Below are positions 54,774 through 63,723 of a stretch of DNA of 64,000 nucleotides, piece after piece. A program made the position numbers and the translations under genes. The DNA is from Clostridia bacterium (GTDB lineage Bacteria > Bacillota > Clostridia > UBA1381), in NCBI GenBank assembly GCA_017935675.1, contig JAGBHE010000037.1:1-64000 (forward strand). The letters are read 5' to 3'. The notes beneath the pieces were generated by a model. It saw nothing but the letters and a program-made list of their open reading frames with translations, ran no database searches and had not been told where the DNA came from. The number at the start of each line of letters is the position of its first letter. Within the stretch, counting starts at the first letter, position 1.

Positions 54774-54917
54774 ATGAAACAAGCTTATAACCAAGAAAAT
54801 CGAGAAAATGTAATCAATATGTACTTATGCGGTAATAGTATTACATCCATTCACAATAGCACCGGAATATCACGAACAACGTTGTATGATTGGATTAACA
54901 CCTATAATTCAAACTAA
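54774..54917 (+). CDS. small helix-turn-helix protein, IS3-type OrfA-like
   Basis: A 47-codon reading frame behind AAAGGAGG and a good promoter. The protein contains VINMYLCGNSITSIHNSTGI then SRTTLYDWI, the helix-turn-helix pattern of IS3-family OrfA proteins. It is much shorter than a normal OrfA (about 90-100 residues), and the OrfB-like part follows in a separate frame, so it is probably a remnant. The promoter and ribosome site are still good, so a small DNA-binding protein could be expressed. Confidence 0.65.
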   Translation: MKQAYNQENRENVINMYLCGNSITSIHNSTGISRTTLYDWINTYNSN

Positions 54918-54932
54918 AAGAAACCAATAAAT

Positions 54933-55260
54933 ATGGCTGACTATAACAAATTGAAAAAGCACCGTGAAAAGTTAGAGAGAATGGTTGCTATTCTCAAAAG
55001 TGCAGGTTGTACTGTCGATGCTCAGCTTAAAACAAGATATGCTGTAATTAAAAACATGTCTGATTCATACAGCGTTTCTTCTTTGTGTGCTGCACTTGAT
55101 GTTGCCAAAGGTAGTTACTACAATCATATTCTCCGAAACAAAAATGAAAACACTCTATATGAGAAGAAAAAAGCTGAACTTACACCTGTTATTGAGTAAA
55201 TATACAACGACACCAAAGAGAACTGAAGCAGAATTTGCTAATAATCATGGTGTTTTAACT
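54933..55260 (+). pseudogene. IS3-type transposase remnant (OrfA end/OrfB start)
   Basis: An 88-codon open frame (54933-55199) resembles the OrfA C-terminus plus OrfB N-terminus of IS3/IS150-like elements. It has a coiled-coil LKKHREKLERMVAILKS and then SVSSLCAALDVAKGSYYNHI, the usual OrfB opening. It is cut by TAA at 55197, where the continuing sequence (IYNDTKEN) suggests a former CAA codon. The DDE catalytic domain is missing, so the element is dead. Confidence 0.75.
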
Positions 55261-55560
55261 GACATAATACTTGACACAGATGGCTCGAATTAAAATTATT
55301 TTTCTGTTTGCTATCTATTTTTTAACTATTTTGATTTTTGTGTACAGTATTGAATTGCTAAGCAAATGTGCTACAAACCCAGATAAATCAATATTTTTGC
55401 AAAATAAAAGAACATCACATTTGAACACTAATGGTTCAGATTTGATGTTCTGTTTATTTTCAAAACCTACCGCAAAATTCTCTTCAAGCAATTTTGCTCA
55501 TGACAAGCTCAAGCCCTTATTAAAACAGCCAACAAAACAGATGCAGGATGGTTTTAATGA
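55261..55560. other. degenerate AT-rich region after the IS3 remnant
   Basis: Apart from one hairpin (55409-55451), I see no supported gene here. Open frames present lack a ribosome site and a family match. The region is probably decayed insertion-element or flanking DNA. Confidence 0.5.
55409..55451 (+). terminator. hairpin in the IS remnant region
   Basis: AGAACATCA (55409-55417) pairs with TGATGTTCT (55443-55451), followed by GTTTATTTT. It is terminator-like or an insertion-element end. Confidence 0.55.
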
Positions 55561-55561
55561 A

Positions 55562-55742
55562 ATATCTCGCTAATGCTCGATATGAAATAATCCTACGGAT
55601 TATGAAATATTTTTCTTTCAGAAAAATGTGAAATAAAATTTTCCTTTCATATGCCGTCAGGCATATTTCATATTGCGAAGCAATATTTTATACACGAAGT
55701 GTATTTCACTTGCCGTAGGCAAATTTCATTGAAAAAGGAAAA
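55562..55742. repeat. tandem hairpin array 2
   Basis: Seven consecutive short dyads, most with three-base loops: 55562-55582, 55587-55603 (ATAATCC/GGATTAT), 55609-55627, 55649-55666 (ATATGCC/GGCATAT), 55670-55686 (ATATTGC/GCAATAT), 55690-55704 (ATACAC/GTGTAT) and 55710-55722 (TTGCC/GGCAA). Spacers are TGAAA on the left and TTTCA on the right. TTTTCCTTT (55639-55647) and AAAGGAAAA (55734-55742) could form an enclosing stem. The architecture matches array 1, with no sequence identity in the arms. Confidence 0.85.
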
Positions 55743-55746
55743 CAAT

Positions 55747-56526
55747 TTAGATGCCATGATAAACTTCTTTACCGTCAAGAAAAACCGTTGGTGCAATTTT
55801 TTTGTTTAGTACTTCTGCCAGCAAACGCATGCCTGCATACTCCGAACTGTAATGCCCAAGCACTAATATAGATTTATTTTCGCCAAAGTAGCACGCATCA
55901 CGCACATATTCGTCTACGCAAACCTCTCCCAACTCACCGGTAATAAGCAAATCACAGCCCGGTTCAAAAAGAATGTTTACTTGAGTTAAACATACCGAGC
56001 CTAAGCCAAGGCAAACCGTTTTGAGCAGATAATCATCTTTTCCCACAATTCTGACAAATTCAACCCCTAATTTCTCGCGTATACGAATTGCAAGCTCTTT
56101 TGTTGTCAAGGCTTCATCTAATTCATATCTGCAGACGCCAAGACTTTCTCTGTCAAATTTGCGTTTGATTTTCAAATCAACAGCTTTGATAAAACCATCG
56201 TGTACATAATCCGGCTCACTATTATGAGCATGGTCATGATAGCGGTAAACCGTTATTCCGCTTTCAATCAACATTTCTCTTTTAAGTACATCAAACCGAT
56301 TGGCATCATCTGCTATGTCCCCTCCGGCAAATGTAGGTTCATGTGTTATTATCATATGTATATTCGTCTTTACGGCTCTTTCAATAAGCTCCGCCGTAAG
56401 TTTAAAGCAAGTACCTATTTTATTTACAGACTTGTCGGCATCTCCTATTATAAGTCCATCACAAGTGTTTTCAATTTTGAATAAGGATGCATCCATTAAA
56501 TTTTGAAAAATATCTTTCGCCTTCAT
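55747..56526 (-). CDS. Nif3-like dinuclear metal centre protein
   Basis: A 259-residue protein of the NIF3/YqfO family, toroidal hexamers with a dinuclear metal site; proposed GTP cyclohydrolase-like or metal-related functions are unsettled. It contains THEPTFAGGD (metal His), YRYHDHAHN, LGLGSVCLTQ and DLLITGELGEV, and ends LGHYSSEYAGMRLLA, the late family motif. ATG 56526 is chosen because a promoter (56543-56571) overlaps the longer open frame and GGTGAT precedes this ATG. The gene usually sits next to trmK and rpoD in Firmicutes; here it stands alone beside a hairpin array. Confidence 0.88.
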   Translation of the reverse strand: MKAKDIFQNLMDASLFKIENTCDGLIIGDADKSVNKIGTCFKLTAELIERAVKTNIHMIITHEPTFAGGDIADDANRFDVLKREMLIESGITVYRYHDHAHNSEPDYVHDGFIKAVDLKIKRKFDRESLGVCRYELDEALTTKELAIRIREKLGVEFVRIVGKDDYLLKTVCLGLGSVCLTQVNILFEPGCDLLITGELGEVCVDEYVRDACYFGENKSILVLGHYSSEYAGMRLLAEVLNKKIAPTVFLDGKEVYHGI

Positions 56527-56542
56527 TTTCATCACCATTTGT

Positions 56543-56571
56543 ATTATATCATCAAAACCAAAGAAATTCAA
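56543..56571 (-). promoter_or_regulatory. promoter of the Nif3-like gene
   Basis: On the minus strand TTGAAT (56571-56566), 17-bp spacer, TATAAT (56548-56543). The transcript would start just upstream of ATG 56526, giving a very short leader. Confidence 0.7.
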
Positions 56572-56743
56572 GGGCTAATTATTCATTGGCATAGTGTGAC
56601 TTCACCATTCATTATTCATTTAAAATTTCAGCAGTCTTGCTAAAATGTCCGACTCTCGCAGTGGCGGGCGCCCTCATCCGCCTGAAAGGGATTGTGCGGA
56701 ACGATGCGGCGTCGCCCCTACGTTTTGCTGCTAATATATAAAT

Positions 56744-56776
56744 GCGGTCAAAACAGAATGCATCTATTTTGACCGC
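56744..56776 (-). terminator. terminator of tRNA-Met
   Basis: GCGGTCAAAA (56744-56753) and TTTTGACCGC (56767-56776) form a perfect 10-bp stem directly after the tRNA on the minus strand. Confidence 0.8.
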
Positions 56777-56782
56777 GAATTT

Positions 56783-56859
56783 TGGTAGCGGCAAGTGGAC
56801 TTGAACCACCGACACTACGGGTATGAACCGTATGCTCTAGCCAGCTGAGCTATGCCGCC
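56783..56859 (-). tRNA. tRNA-Met(CAT), probably elongator
   Basis: 77 nt on the minus strand. Acceptor GGCGGCA pairs with TGCCGCT (one G-U), discriminator A, encoded CCA. D-arm has AGCTCAGCTGGCTAGAGC. The anticodon loop is TTCATAC on stem TACGG/CCGTA. T-arm is GTGGTTCAAGTCCAC. The sequence is very close to Bacillus elongator tRNA-Met. Ile2 with lysidine also has CAT and cannot be fully excluded. Confidence 0.95.
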
Positions 56860-56874
56860 GTGACAACAAAAAAT

Positions 56875-56903
56875 ATTATACACCAGTTATTGCTTTTTGT
56901 CAA
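56875..56903 (-). promoter_or_regulatory. perfect-consensus promoter of tRNA-Met
   Basis: On the minus strand TTGACA (56903-56898), 17-bp spacer, TATAAT (56880-56875), about 16 bp before the mature tRNA. Confidence 0.92.
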
Positions 56904-57160
56904 GACTTTTTTACAAAAAAATATCTATAAAATATACAACTATTTATTTTCAACAATTAATGTCTTTTAATGCTCGGTATGTGTTGCTTTTTTTACTAAA
57001 AACTTGTGCGCCGGCTCGGAATACGTCTATAGCCGCATTAATTTTAATTGGCTTTACATTTCTAACATAAACTTAATCTTTTTTTTAGAATAAGCAGGTT
57101 TCAGTTTTAACATACGTCTTCTAAAATAGCATCAGAACGATAAATAGGAGGAAAGATTAT
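56904..57160. other. AT-rich intergenic region
   Basis: No coding region or structured RNA is apparent. It should contain the promoter of the 57161 gene, but no convincing -35/-10 pair was found. AGGAGG lies just before ATG 57161. Confidence 0.4.
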
Positions 57161-59734
57161 ATGAGTAAAAGAAGAATATCGGGAATGCTGGCGCTTGCTA
57201 TGCTGGGACTTCAGTTAATGAGTATAAGCGGTATTGCGGCAGGAGCAGCTGTTTCGTCCTTCAGCAGAAGCGGGGGAACATACGAAGAGGTTATTGAAGC
57301 TAACGCTTCAGGCGGTTATGATTTTACATTCGGGAATGCGGTTTTATATGCAAAATCAGGAGAAAAAGAAAAAAACAATGCAGAGCTTTATTGGACTGAT
57401 GCTGATTTTGAGAATGCGAACGGAGCTTCGGCAGCTTCTGTCCCATGCATTGACTCATCGGTAAATAACTGGTCGGGCAGCCCTTGTTTTACAATCAGCT
57501 TCAGTTCATCCGGCTATGAAAACATAGAGTTCAGCGCTAAGCTTGGCGGTACTAAAAAAGCACCGAGAGATTTTAAGCTTCAATACAGCTATGACGGAAT
57601 TGTTTTCAATGATGTGTCAGGAACAGAGACGTCAATATCAGCTAATAAATCTATGGAGCAGCTGTTTGCGCAGGTGCCTGTTCCGGTGGCTGACAGAAGC
57701 ACGGCATATATAAGGATAATAAATACAAGCAATAAAACAGTTGAAAATAAAACCATATCGCCTGCGAGCGGGAGCCTTGCAATAAATGATATTGAAATAA
57801 CAGGTACGAAAAAGGCTTCGGAGCAGACAAAGCCCTCGGCTCCGACTGTAAATTTTCCTTCCGGAAGTGCTCTTAAGTCCGATGATAAAATTGTGCTTAC
57901 AAGTCCGGAGGGTGCCGATATCCGGTACAGTCTGAACGGAGGCGCAGAGCAGCTTTATACTCAGCCATTTACAGTTGTGTCGGCGGAAGCTGTTTCAGTA
58001 TCACTTGTTGCATGGGCTCAATCGGGAACAGAGATAAGTGATAAGCTTACGGCTTCTTATACGTATGCAGGTGATAATATTTCCGTGTTTTCCTTTAATA
58101 AGCTTCCGGAAACGATTCGCGGATATGTGCTGCCATCGTCCGGTACATATAGAAATTCAAAGCTTACTGCTTCCGCAAATGCGGCAGATATGTTTGTACC
58201 GCTGTTTGATTTGGAGGAGCAGCAGATGGGCATCGCTCCGGATGACGGAATTACATGGGAAAAGGGAGGCGGCTGGCAGCTTGAGGTATGTACTGCCGGA
58301 TACCGCGATATAAAATTCAGTGCTGACGCATATTCATCCAAAAACGGTCCGGCAAGCATGAGCCTTAAATACAGTGTTGACGGTGTAAATTATACAAGCC
58401 TTGTAAGCAATAAAACGCTTCCCGTAAGCACCATTGGAAATTACTATAACGAGTTTATCATGCCGGAGGAACTGGCGGATAAAGAAAAGGTATATATAAA
58501 GCTTGAGATTGAGGAAAATGCGAGAACAGCCAATGCGACAAATGAAACTCCGCTCTTCGGTTCCGAAGGTAAGGGAAACACGTATATCAATAATATTGTG
58601 ATTTCCGGGTATCCAACAGGAACGCTTAAAATGCCTTACACACTGAAAAATAATGCAAAATTCGCATCCGGCAAGGCGATCAGCTATGTATCGCCCGACG
58701 GCGCAGCAATGAAATATGATATATATGATGCAAACGGCAGCAAGGTGGTAAGTGCTGCGGATTATACGGAATCCGGAATTGTACCCGGGCTTCTTGACTG
58801 CTTTGATGAAAAGCTCAGCTACACTTTTACCGTAAATATATGGGCTGAGTATGAAAAGGTCGTATCGCCTGTTAATTCGTCTGTATATTCATTTAAGGGA
58901 AAAACATTATGCGGATTCACCCTTGAGGATAATTTGTCTGACGGAAGCGTAAAGCTCAGCGCCTCTGAGGGAGCCGGCACACTTAGTATGAGGCCGAATG
59001 CGAAGGATGATACTGCATTTATATATAAGAAGAACACAATTTACGCGGCGGCAGATGACGCCAATTACTGGACCTTTGATAAAACGCGCACTGATTCCTC
59101 AGCAGATGGATACTGGCTGATTGAGACGAGTACAAAGGGATATAAGGAAATATCGATAACAGCGGAGCAACTGTCAACCGGTAAAGGACCGCGGGACTGG
59201 TGTCTTGCTGTAAGTACGGACGGTACAAGCTTTACAGAGGTTCCGGACAGCGCGGTAAGAGTAAGCGAAACGCTTTGTGAGTCGTATAATAATTTTGAAC
59301 TTCCCGAAAGCGTTGCTGACAAGGAAAAGGTTTATATAAAAATAAAGATCAACGGCGGTGAAGGAGTAAATTCACGGGAGCTTGATGAAGCTGACGACCC
59401 CAATGATCTGATGCTCGGAAAGGGTAATACAGGGCTTAATAACGTTAAAATCTGCGGTGTTGAGAAATCTGATTCTGTTCGGTTTGACGGCGTTTTTGAA
59501 ACACTTTCCAAAGGAGAGCGCTTTGATATTATAAGCGACAGCGTAAGCGGAGAAGCACAGGTTGTGGCGGCGTTTTACGATGTTAACGGATTTAACTCGG
59601 CAGATTTATTTAATACATCAGGACGCCACACCGTAACTGTGCCTGAGGGAGCAACCTCGGTAAAGCTTATGCTTTGGAAGGATTTTATTTCCTGCAAGCC
59701 TATAGCGGCACCTGTTTCAAAAGCAGTTAAATAA
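57161..59734 (+). CDS. secreted protein with three copies of a discoidin-like repeat
   Basis: An 857-residue exported protein with a signal peptide at about 1-29 (LQLMSISGIAAGAA). A roughly 110-residue beta-rich domain occurs three times (about 105-215, 370-485, 650-765). Each copy has GY-x-x-I followed by KAPRDFKLQYSYDG, NGPASMSLKYSVDG or KGPRDWCLAVSTDG. A chitobiase-type C-terminal-like domain is at about 225-300 (GADIRYSLNGGAEQLYTQPF). The end (VKLMLWKDFISCKPI) matches the terminal module of the 27659 and 29499 genes. No catalytic domain is visible. Similar repeats accompany lamin-tail nucleases and phosphatases, and the next gene is of that type. Confidence 0.8.
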   Translation: MSKRRISGMLALAMLGLQLMSISGIAAGAAVSSFSRSGGTYEEVIEANASGGYDFTFGNAVLYAKSGEKEKNNAELYWTDADFENANGASAASVPCIDSSVNNWSGSPCFTISFSSSGYENIEFSAKLGGTKKAPRDFKLQYSYDGIVFNDVSGTETSISANKSMEQLFAQVPVPVADRSTAYIRIINTSNKTVENKTISPASGSLAINDIEITGTKKASEQTKPSAPTVNFPSGSALKSDDKIVLTSPEGADIRYSLNGGAEQLYTQPFTVVSAEAVSVSLVAWAQSGTEISDKLTASYTYAGDNISVFSFNKLPETIRGYVLPSSGTYRNSKLTASANAADMFVPLFDLEEQQMGIAPDDGITWEKGGGWQLEVCTAGYRDIKFSADAYSSKNGPASMSLKYSVDGVNYTSLVSNKTLPVSTIGNYYNEFIMPEELADKEKVYIKLEIEENARTANATNETPLFGSEGKGNTYINNIVISGYPTGTLKMPYTLKNNAKFASGKAISYVSPDGAAMKYDIYDANGSKVVSAADYTESGIVPGLLDCFDEKLSYTFTVNIWAEYEKVVSPVNSSVYSFKGKTLCGFTLEDNLSDGSVKLSASEGAGTLSMRPNAKDDTAFIYKKNTIYAAADDANYWTFDKTRTDSSADGYWLIETSTKGYKEISITAEQLSTGKGPRDWCLAVSTDGTSFTEVPDSAVRVSETLCESYNNFELPESVADKEKVYIKIKINGGEGVNSRELDEADDPNDLMLGKGNTGLNNVKICGVEKSDSVRFDGVFETLSKGERFDIISDSVSGEAQVVAAFYDVNGFNSADLFNTSGRHTVTVPEGATSVKLMLWKDFISCKPIAAPVSKAVK

Positions 59735-59766
59735 AAATCTAAATATATAAGGAGTAAAAGTTTTTA

Positions 59767-62700
59767 ATGAAAAAAATAATTTTGCTTCTCAGTATTCTCA
59801 GCTCATTTCTGTCAAGTGCCGGTGTACCGGCGCTTGGCGCTGAAGAGAACAGGGCGCATGTTATAATTAATCAGGTATACGGCGGCGGAGACAGAAACGA
59901 TATTGAAGCTCCGGTTTCTCACAGCTTTGTCGAGCTTTATAATCCGACCGATAAGGATATTGATTTATCAGGCTGGTCGCTTCAATATTCACATGAGGGT
60001 GATTCGTGGCAGGTACTTGAGCTTAAAGGGATTATAAAAGCAGGTTCATCTTTTCTTGTCAGGGGAGGCCCTCACAATCCGAACGGAAGACTGAAAATTT
60101 CCGAATATGATCAGGAGTGGGGGATTACCTTTGACAATAAAGGGCTTAAGCTTGCACTTGTTTCAAACACTAAGTCGCTGACAGCGGCGAATCCGTATTC
60201 AGCTGCGGCTGCCGGGTATGTGGATATGGTAGGCGTGGCCGGAAATGAATGGTACTACACAATTGACGGCTGTGAAACTGATTATTTGCAGATTCAGTCG
60301 AAGCAGAAATCGGTACGGAGAAAGCATTTCAGGGATACGGACAATAATGCTAAGGATCTTGCTGCCATCGATTACAGAACGGTTGTTCTTGAGGATGTGA
60401 GACCGAGAAGCTCTGCTGACGGAGCTTGGAGTGTCGAAGTATACGAGAGAAAAAAAGAAATTTCAAAGCCGACTTTGGAAAATACCGACGGGGAATTTAC
60501 TTTTGTTCATGTATCGGATACTCAGGCGGCAACCGAGGGACAATTCAAGGTGTGGGGAGCTCTTGCGGACATGATCGGGAAAAACTGTCCGGAATCGGCC
60601 TTTTCTATACATACAGGAGATCTTACGGATAATCCTGACAGCAAAGAGGAGCTTGACATGTTCTATGACAACTCCGGAGTGCTGACGGAAAAGCCCTTTT
60701 TACCTGCTATGGGAAATCATGACCAAAAAAAAGGAACAGATCCTTCCGTAATGTGTTCGTATTTTTCCGAAATGCCCGGCAGTGCTCCGCTTCCGGTGTC
60801 TCCGGGAACAACTGCTTCATTTGATTACGGGAACGCGCATTTTGTTATTCTCAATACCGAAGACGATTTGTCAGCGCAGGTAAAATGGCTTGATGAAGAA
60901 CTGTCAAAAACACAAAAAAAGTGGAAAATTGTTGCGATGCACCGTTCTCCGTACGGAGCGGCAGGAACCGACGACACTATGGTTTTTACTCCTGTTTTCG
61001 ATAAACACCATGTCGATCTCGTACTTCACGGGCACGATCATTTGTATGTGAGAACATATCCCTTATACGGCGGTAAGAAAAGTGCCGGGGGTACGGTTTA
61101 TCTTGAAAGCGGTTCATCAGGCGTCAAGCAGGAAAAACCGATGAATAAGCAGTACTATCAGGAGGTTTCGAAGTCGCCGCAAAATCCGTCATTCAGCGCA
61201 ATAACCGTTTCAGAGGACAGAATATCCGTAAAAGCGCAGACCCTTAACGGCAGAACCCTTGAAACTATAGATGAGTTTGAAATAAAAAAGTATACGGGAG
61301 AATATGAAAGCACAGATTATTCTTATGAATTTTCCGACAGCTTGAATTTCAGCGATATAAGAGTTGACAGACCGTACAGAGACAGTATTATGCTGCTTTC
61401 AGAGCTTGGAATTATTCCTGTGGAAAGCTCTTTCAGAGGAGAGAGTAAAATATCCGGTGCTGAATTTCAGGAATGGCTTTCCGCGGCGTCTTTGACTGAC
61501 AAAAAAATCTGTGAAGGCAATATAACACTTGATTTTGCTGTTGACGACATACTTGACAGATTAGGTTATACTCCGGTGTTGAAACTTTATGACAAGCAGG
61601 CGGTAGCTGATGATATCGGACTTTTAAAAGATATATCCGTATCCGGAGGTGAAGAGCTTACCCGCGGTCAGGCGGCAATTCTTCTTAAAAATGCAATGGA
61701 ATGTTATAATGTGAGGCCCGTGTCGGCAGATTTATCGGAGTATGCGCAGGTCTATTATACCTGGCTTACGGATCTTCACGATACTATAAAAATTGAGGCG
61801 GTAATTACTGACAGACCGTATTATACATCCTCATCCGCACAGGAGCATGTTGTTTTAAGAACAAATTCAGGCGAGGTTTTAAGTGCTGCCTGCGTTAGTG
61901 ATGAGCTTTGTGACATGCTCGGATACAATGTAAATGCATATGTTAAAGGAAGCGGTGACAGCGCTTCACTGATATGGGCTGTAAAAAGGCCCGAAAATAA
62001 AACCCTGATTGTGAAGAAAAGCTGGTATCAGGAAATAGACAGCGTTGATAACGGAATAATCAGCTTTGAATACAGAGATGATTCGGGAACTGTAAAGCGT
62101 GTAAAAATTTCGGCGGATGCAGATTTTGTTTACAATGGTGCAAAAAGTGATATCATAAAAAAGAAAACGCTTGCAATGGCTAAAAACGCATTTAAGCCGT
62201 CGCATATAGGAAAAATATATTTGACAGACATAAATTCAGACTCAGTGTATGATTATGTTTTTATAGATAATTTTAAGGATATGGTGGTTGCCGAGGCCGA
62301 TTCGGGAGGCTTTCGGGTGACGAATAAGCTTGAATATATTGACGGAGTTTCGGTAAAGGAAAGCAAGTATACGGAAATCGGTTCAATAACTCTTGATCCC
62401 GAGAATACAGCGTATAAAACAATTTTTAAAAAGGAAAATGAAAAAACAGCCTCTTTTCGGGAAATAGCGCCGGGCAGTGTGATAAGTGTTGCGCTGAGCA
62501 GCACGGATGAAGAGCCGCCGGACAGTGCCCTTGTGAGGAGAGTGTATATATCAAATCTTATGGCATGCGGCCGTATTACTTCTGTTTATGAAGAGGAAGA
62601 GGATGATTACATCGTTGTGGGCGGCAAAAGCTACAGAGCTTCAAAATCATATTATAATACATATAACGGCGGAGAAAGCGTTGATTTTGCAAACCTGAAG

Positions 62701-63723
62701 GTTGGTTCATATGTAACGCTTTATCTTGACTATGACGAGCGGTTTGCCTATGTTGAGGATTACAGAGGAGAAACAGGATACGGTATAATACTGAGGGCTT
62801 TTGAAGATGATAACGGAGAAAATTACATGGTAAAGCTTGTCGATTCGGAAGGCTTATCCGGCACGTATGCACTAAGCCGCCGTCTATACGAAAAATCGGG
62901 ACTGAACAATGCCGCGCTTCCGTCGGCAGCTGTGTTATCCCGTGATTCCTCAGGCAATATTATAACCCTGGAGCTTAAAGCTGTGCCTGAGGTCAGCGCA
63001 GAGTCGGGCTGGCTTGCCGCATCAGGGAGACTCGGAAGCTATTTTATCAATTCCGATACGGAAATACTCATGTACTGCGGGCAAATGGCTGACGGTGCTG
63101 CGGGCGAAGCGGATAAATATTCAAAGGCATCCATCGGTGAGCTTACAGACGGATATACCTACAGTGCGGATTTTTATGATATTACCGATTACAGATATCC
63201 CTCCTTTGTGGTCTTATATTTTGACGGATTTCGGGAACTGATGAGAAGCGAACCGGTTATGGCGGTGACAGCAGTTGTTGAAGCGGATAAAGGCAGCGGA
63301 GAGAAGGCGTACTTTATTCACGGAATATCGGCGGCGGGAGAGCTTGTTACAGAGGTTGATGAAAGTCTTTATATGCTTCCCGGAAAAAACGATGTCATCA
63401 GATACAGGCTGCTTGGCGGTAAAATAGTTAAATGGGATTTGATGTGCGGCGGCGAGTCTGAAGATTTTTCCGTAAACACGGCGCTTGATGATATTTTTTA
63501 TGCATTCAGAGGGAATATAGTATCTGTTGACAGTGAAGCTGTGACGGTACATTCGGACGGTTATGAAAACTACGCCGTTTCACCTTCTGTAAAGGTGTTC
63601 TCGCTTGAACCCGGAGAGCGCGGCGTATTCAAAGCTGATTCTATGGACTGCATCACGCGTGATGACAGAATATTTTTCAAAGCCGAGGAGGGAATTATAA
63701 ATGAGATTTATGTTTGGAAATAA
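59767..63723 (+). CDS. secreted lamin-tail/metallophosphoesterase surface protein
   Basis: A 1318-residue exported protein. Order: signal peptide (1-25); lamin-tail domain (about 30-215, FVELYNPTDKDIDLSGWSLQ); calcineurin-like metallophosphoesterase (about 243-485) with D251 in VSDTQ, GDLTD (284-288), GNHD (316-319), MHRSPY and GHDHLYVRTYP (422-432). Degenerate SLH-like repeats follow (about 530-660). A long beta-rich region (about 670-1318) shares a module with the 15607 protein (NKTLIVKKSW..., DINSDSVYDYVFIDN). The phosphoesterase most resembles the purple-acid-phosphatase group and may release phosphate or cut phosphodiesters outside the cell. Starts 33 bp after the previous gene and overlaps the next by 23 bases. 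Confidence 0.85.
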   Translation: MKKIILLLSILSSFLSSAGVPALGAEENRAHVIINQVYGGGDRNDIEAPVSHSFVELYNPTDKDIDLSGWSLQYSHEGDSWQVLELKGIIKAGSSFLVRGGPHNPNGRLKISEYDQEWGITFDNKGLKLALVSNTKSLTAANPYSAAAAGYVDMVGVAGNEWYYTIDGCETDYLQIQSKQKSVRRKHFRDTDNNAKDLAAIDYRTVVLEDVRPRSSADGAWSVEVYERKKEISKPTLENTDGEFTFVHVSDTQAATEGQFKVWGALADMIGKNCPESAFSIHTGDLTDNPDSKEELDMFYDNSGVLTEKPFLPAMGNHDQKKGTDPSVMCSYFSEMPGSAPLPVSPGTTASFDYGNAHFVILNTEDDLSAQVKWLDEELSKTQKKWKIVAMHRSPYGAAGTDDTMVFTPVFDKHHVDLVLHGHDHLYVRTYPLYGGKKSAGGTVYLESGSSGVKQEKPMNKQYYQEVSKSPQNPSFSAITVSEDRISVKAQTLNGRTLETIDEFEIKKYTGEYESTDYSYEFSDSLNFSDIRVDRPYRDSIMLLSELGIIPVESSFRGESKISGAEFQEWLSAASLTDKKICEGNITLDFAVDDILDRLGYTPVLKLYDKQAVADDIGLLKDISVSGGEELTRGQAAILLKNAMECYNVRPVSADLSEYAQVYYTWLTDLHDTIKIEAVITDRPYYTSSSAQEHVVLRTNSGEVLSAACVSDELCDMLGYNVNAYVKGSGDSASLIWAVKRPENKTLIVKKSWYQEIDSVDNGIISFEYRDDSGTVKRVKISADADFVYNGAKSDIIKKKTLAMAKNAFKPSHIGKIYLTDINSDSVYDYVFIDNFKDMVVAEADSGGFRVTNKLEYIDGVSVKESKYTEIGSITLDPENTAYKTIFKKENEKTASFREIAPGSVISVALSSTDEEPPDSALVRRVYISNLMACGRITSVYEEEEDDYIVVGGKSYRASKSYYNTYNGGESVDFANLKVGSYVTLYLDYDERFAYVEDYRGETGYGIILRAFEDDNGENYMVKLVDSEGLSGTYALSRRLYEKSGLNNAALPSAAVLSRDSSGNIITLELKAVPEVSAESGWLAASGRLGSYFINSDTEILMYCGQMADGAAGEADKYSKASIGELTDGYTYSADFYDITDYRYPSFVVLYFDGFRELMRSEPVMAVTAVVEADKGSGEKAYFIHGISAAGELVTEVDESLYMLPGKNDVIRYRLLGGKIVKWDLMCGGESEDFSVNTALDDIFYAFRGNIVSVDSEAVTVHSDGYENYAVSPSVKVFSLEPGERGVFKADSMDCITRDDRIFFKAEEGIINEIYVWK

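Noticed and set aside
55271..55573. 100-codon open frame with a hydrophobic N-terminus
   Set aside because: It spans a hairpin and array 2, lacks a ribosome site, and the C-terminal half has low-complexity composition. Treated as non-coding.
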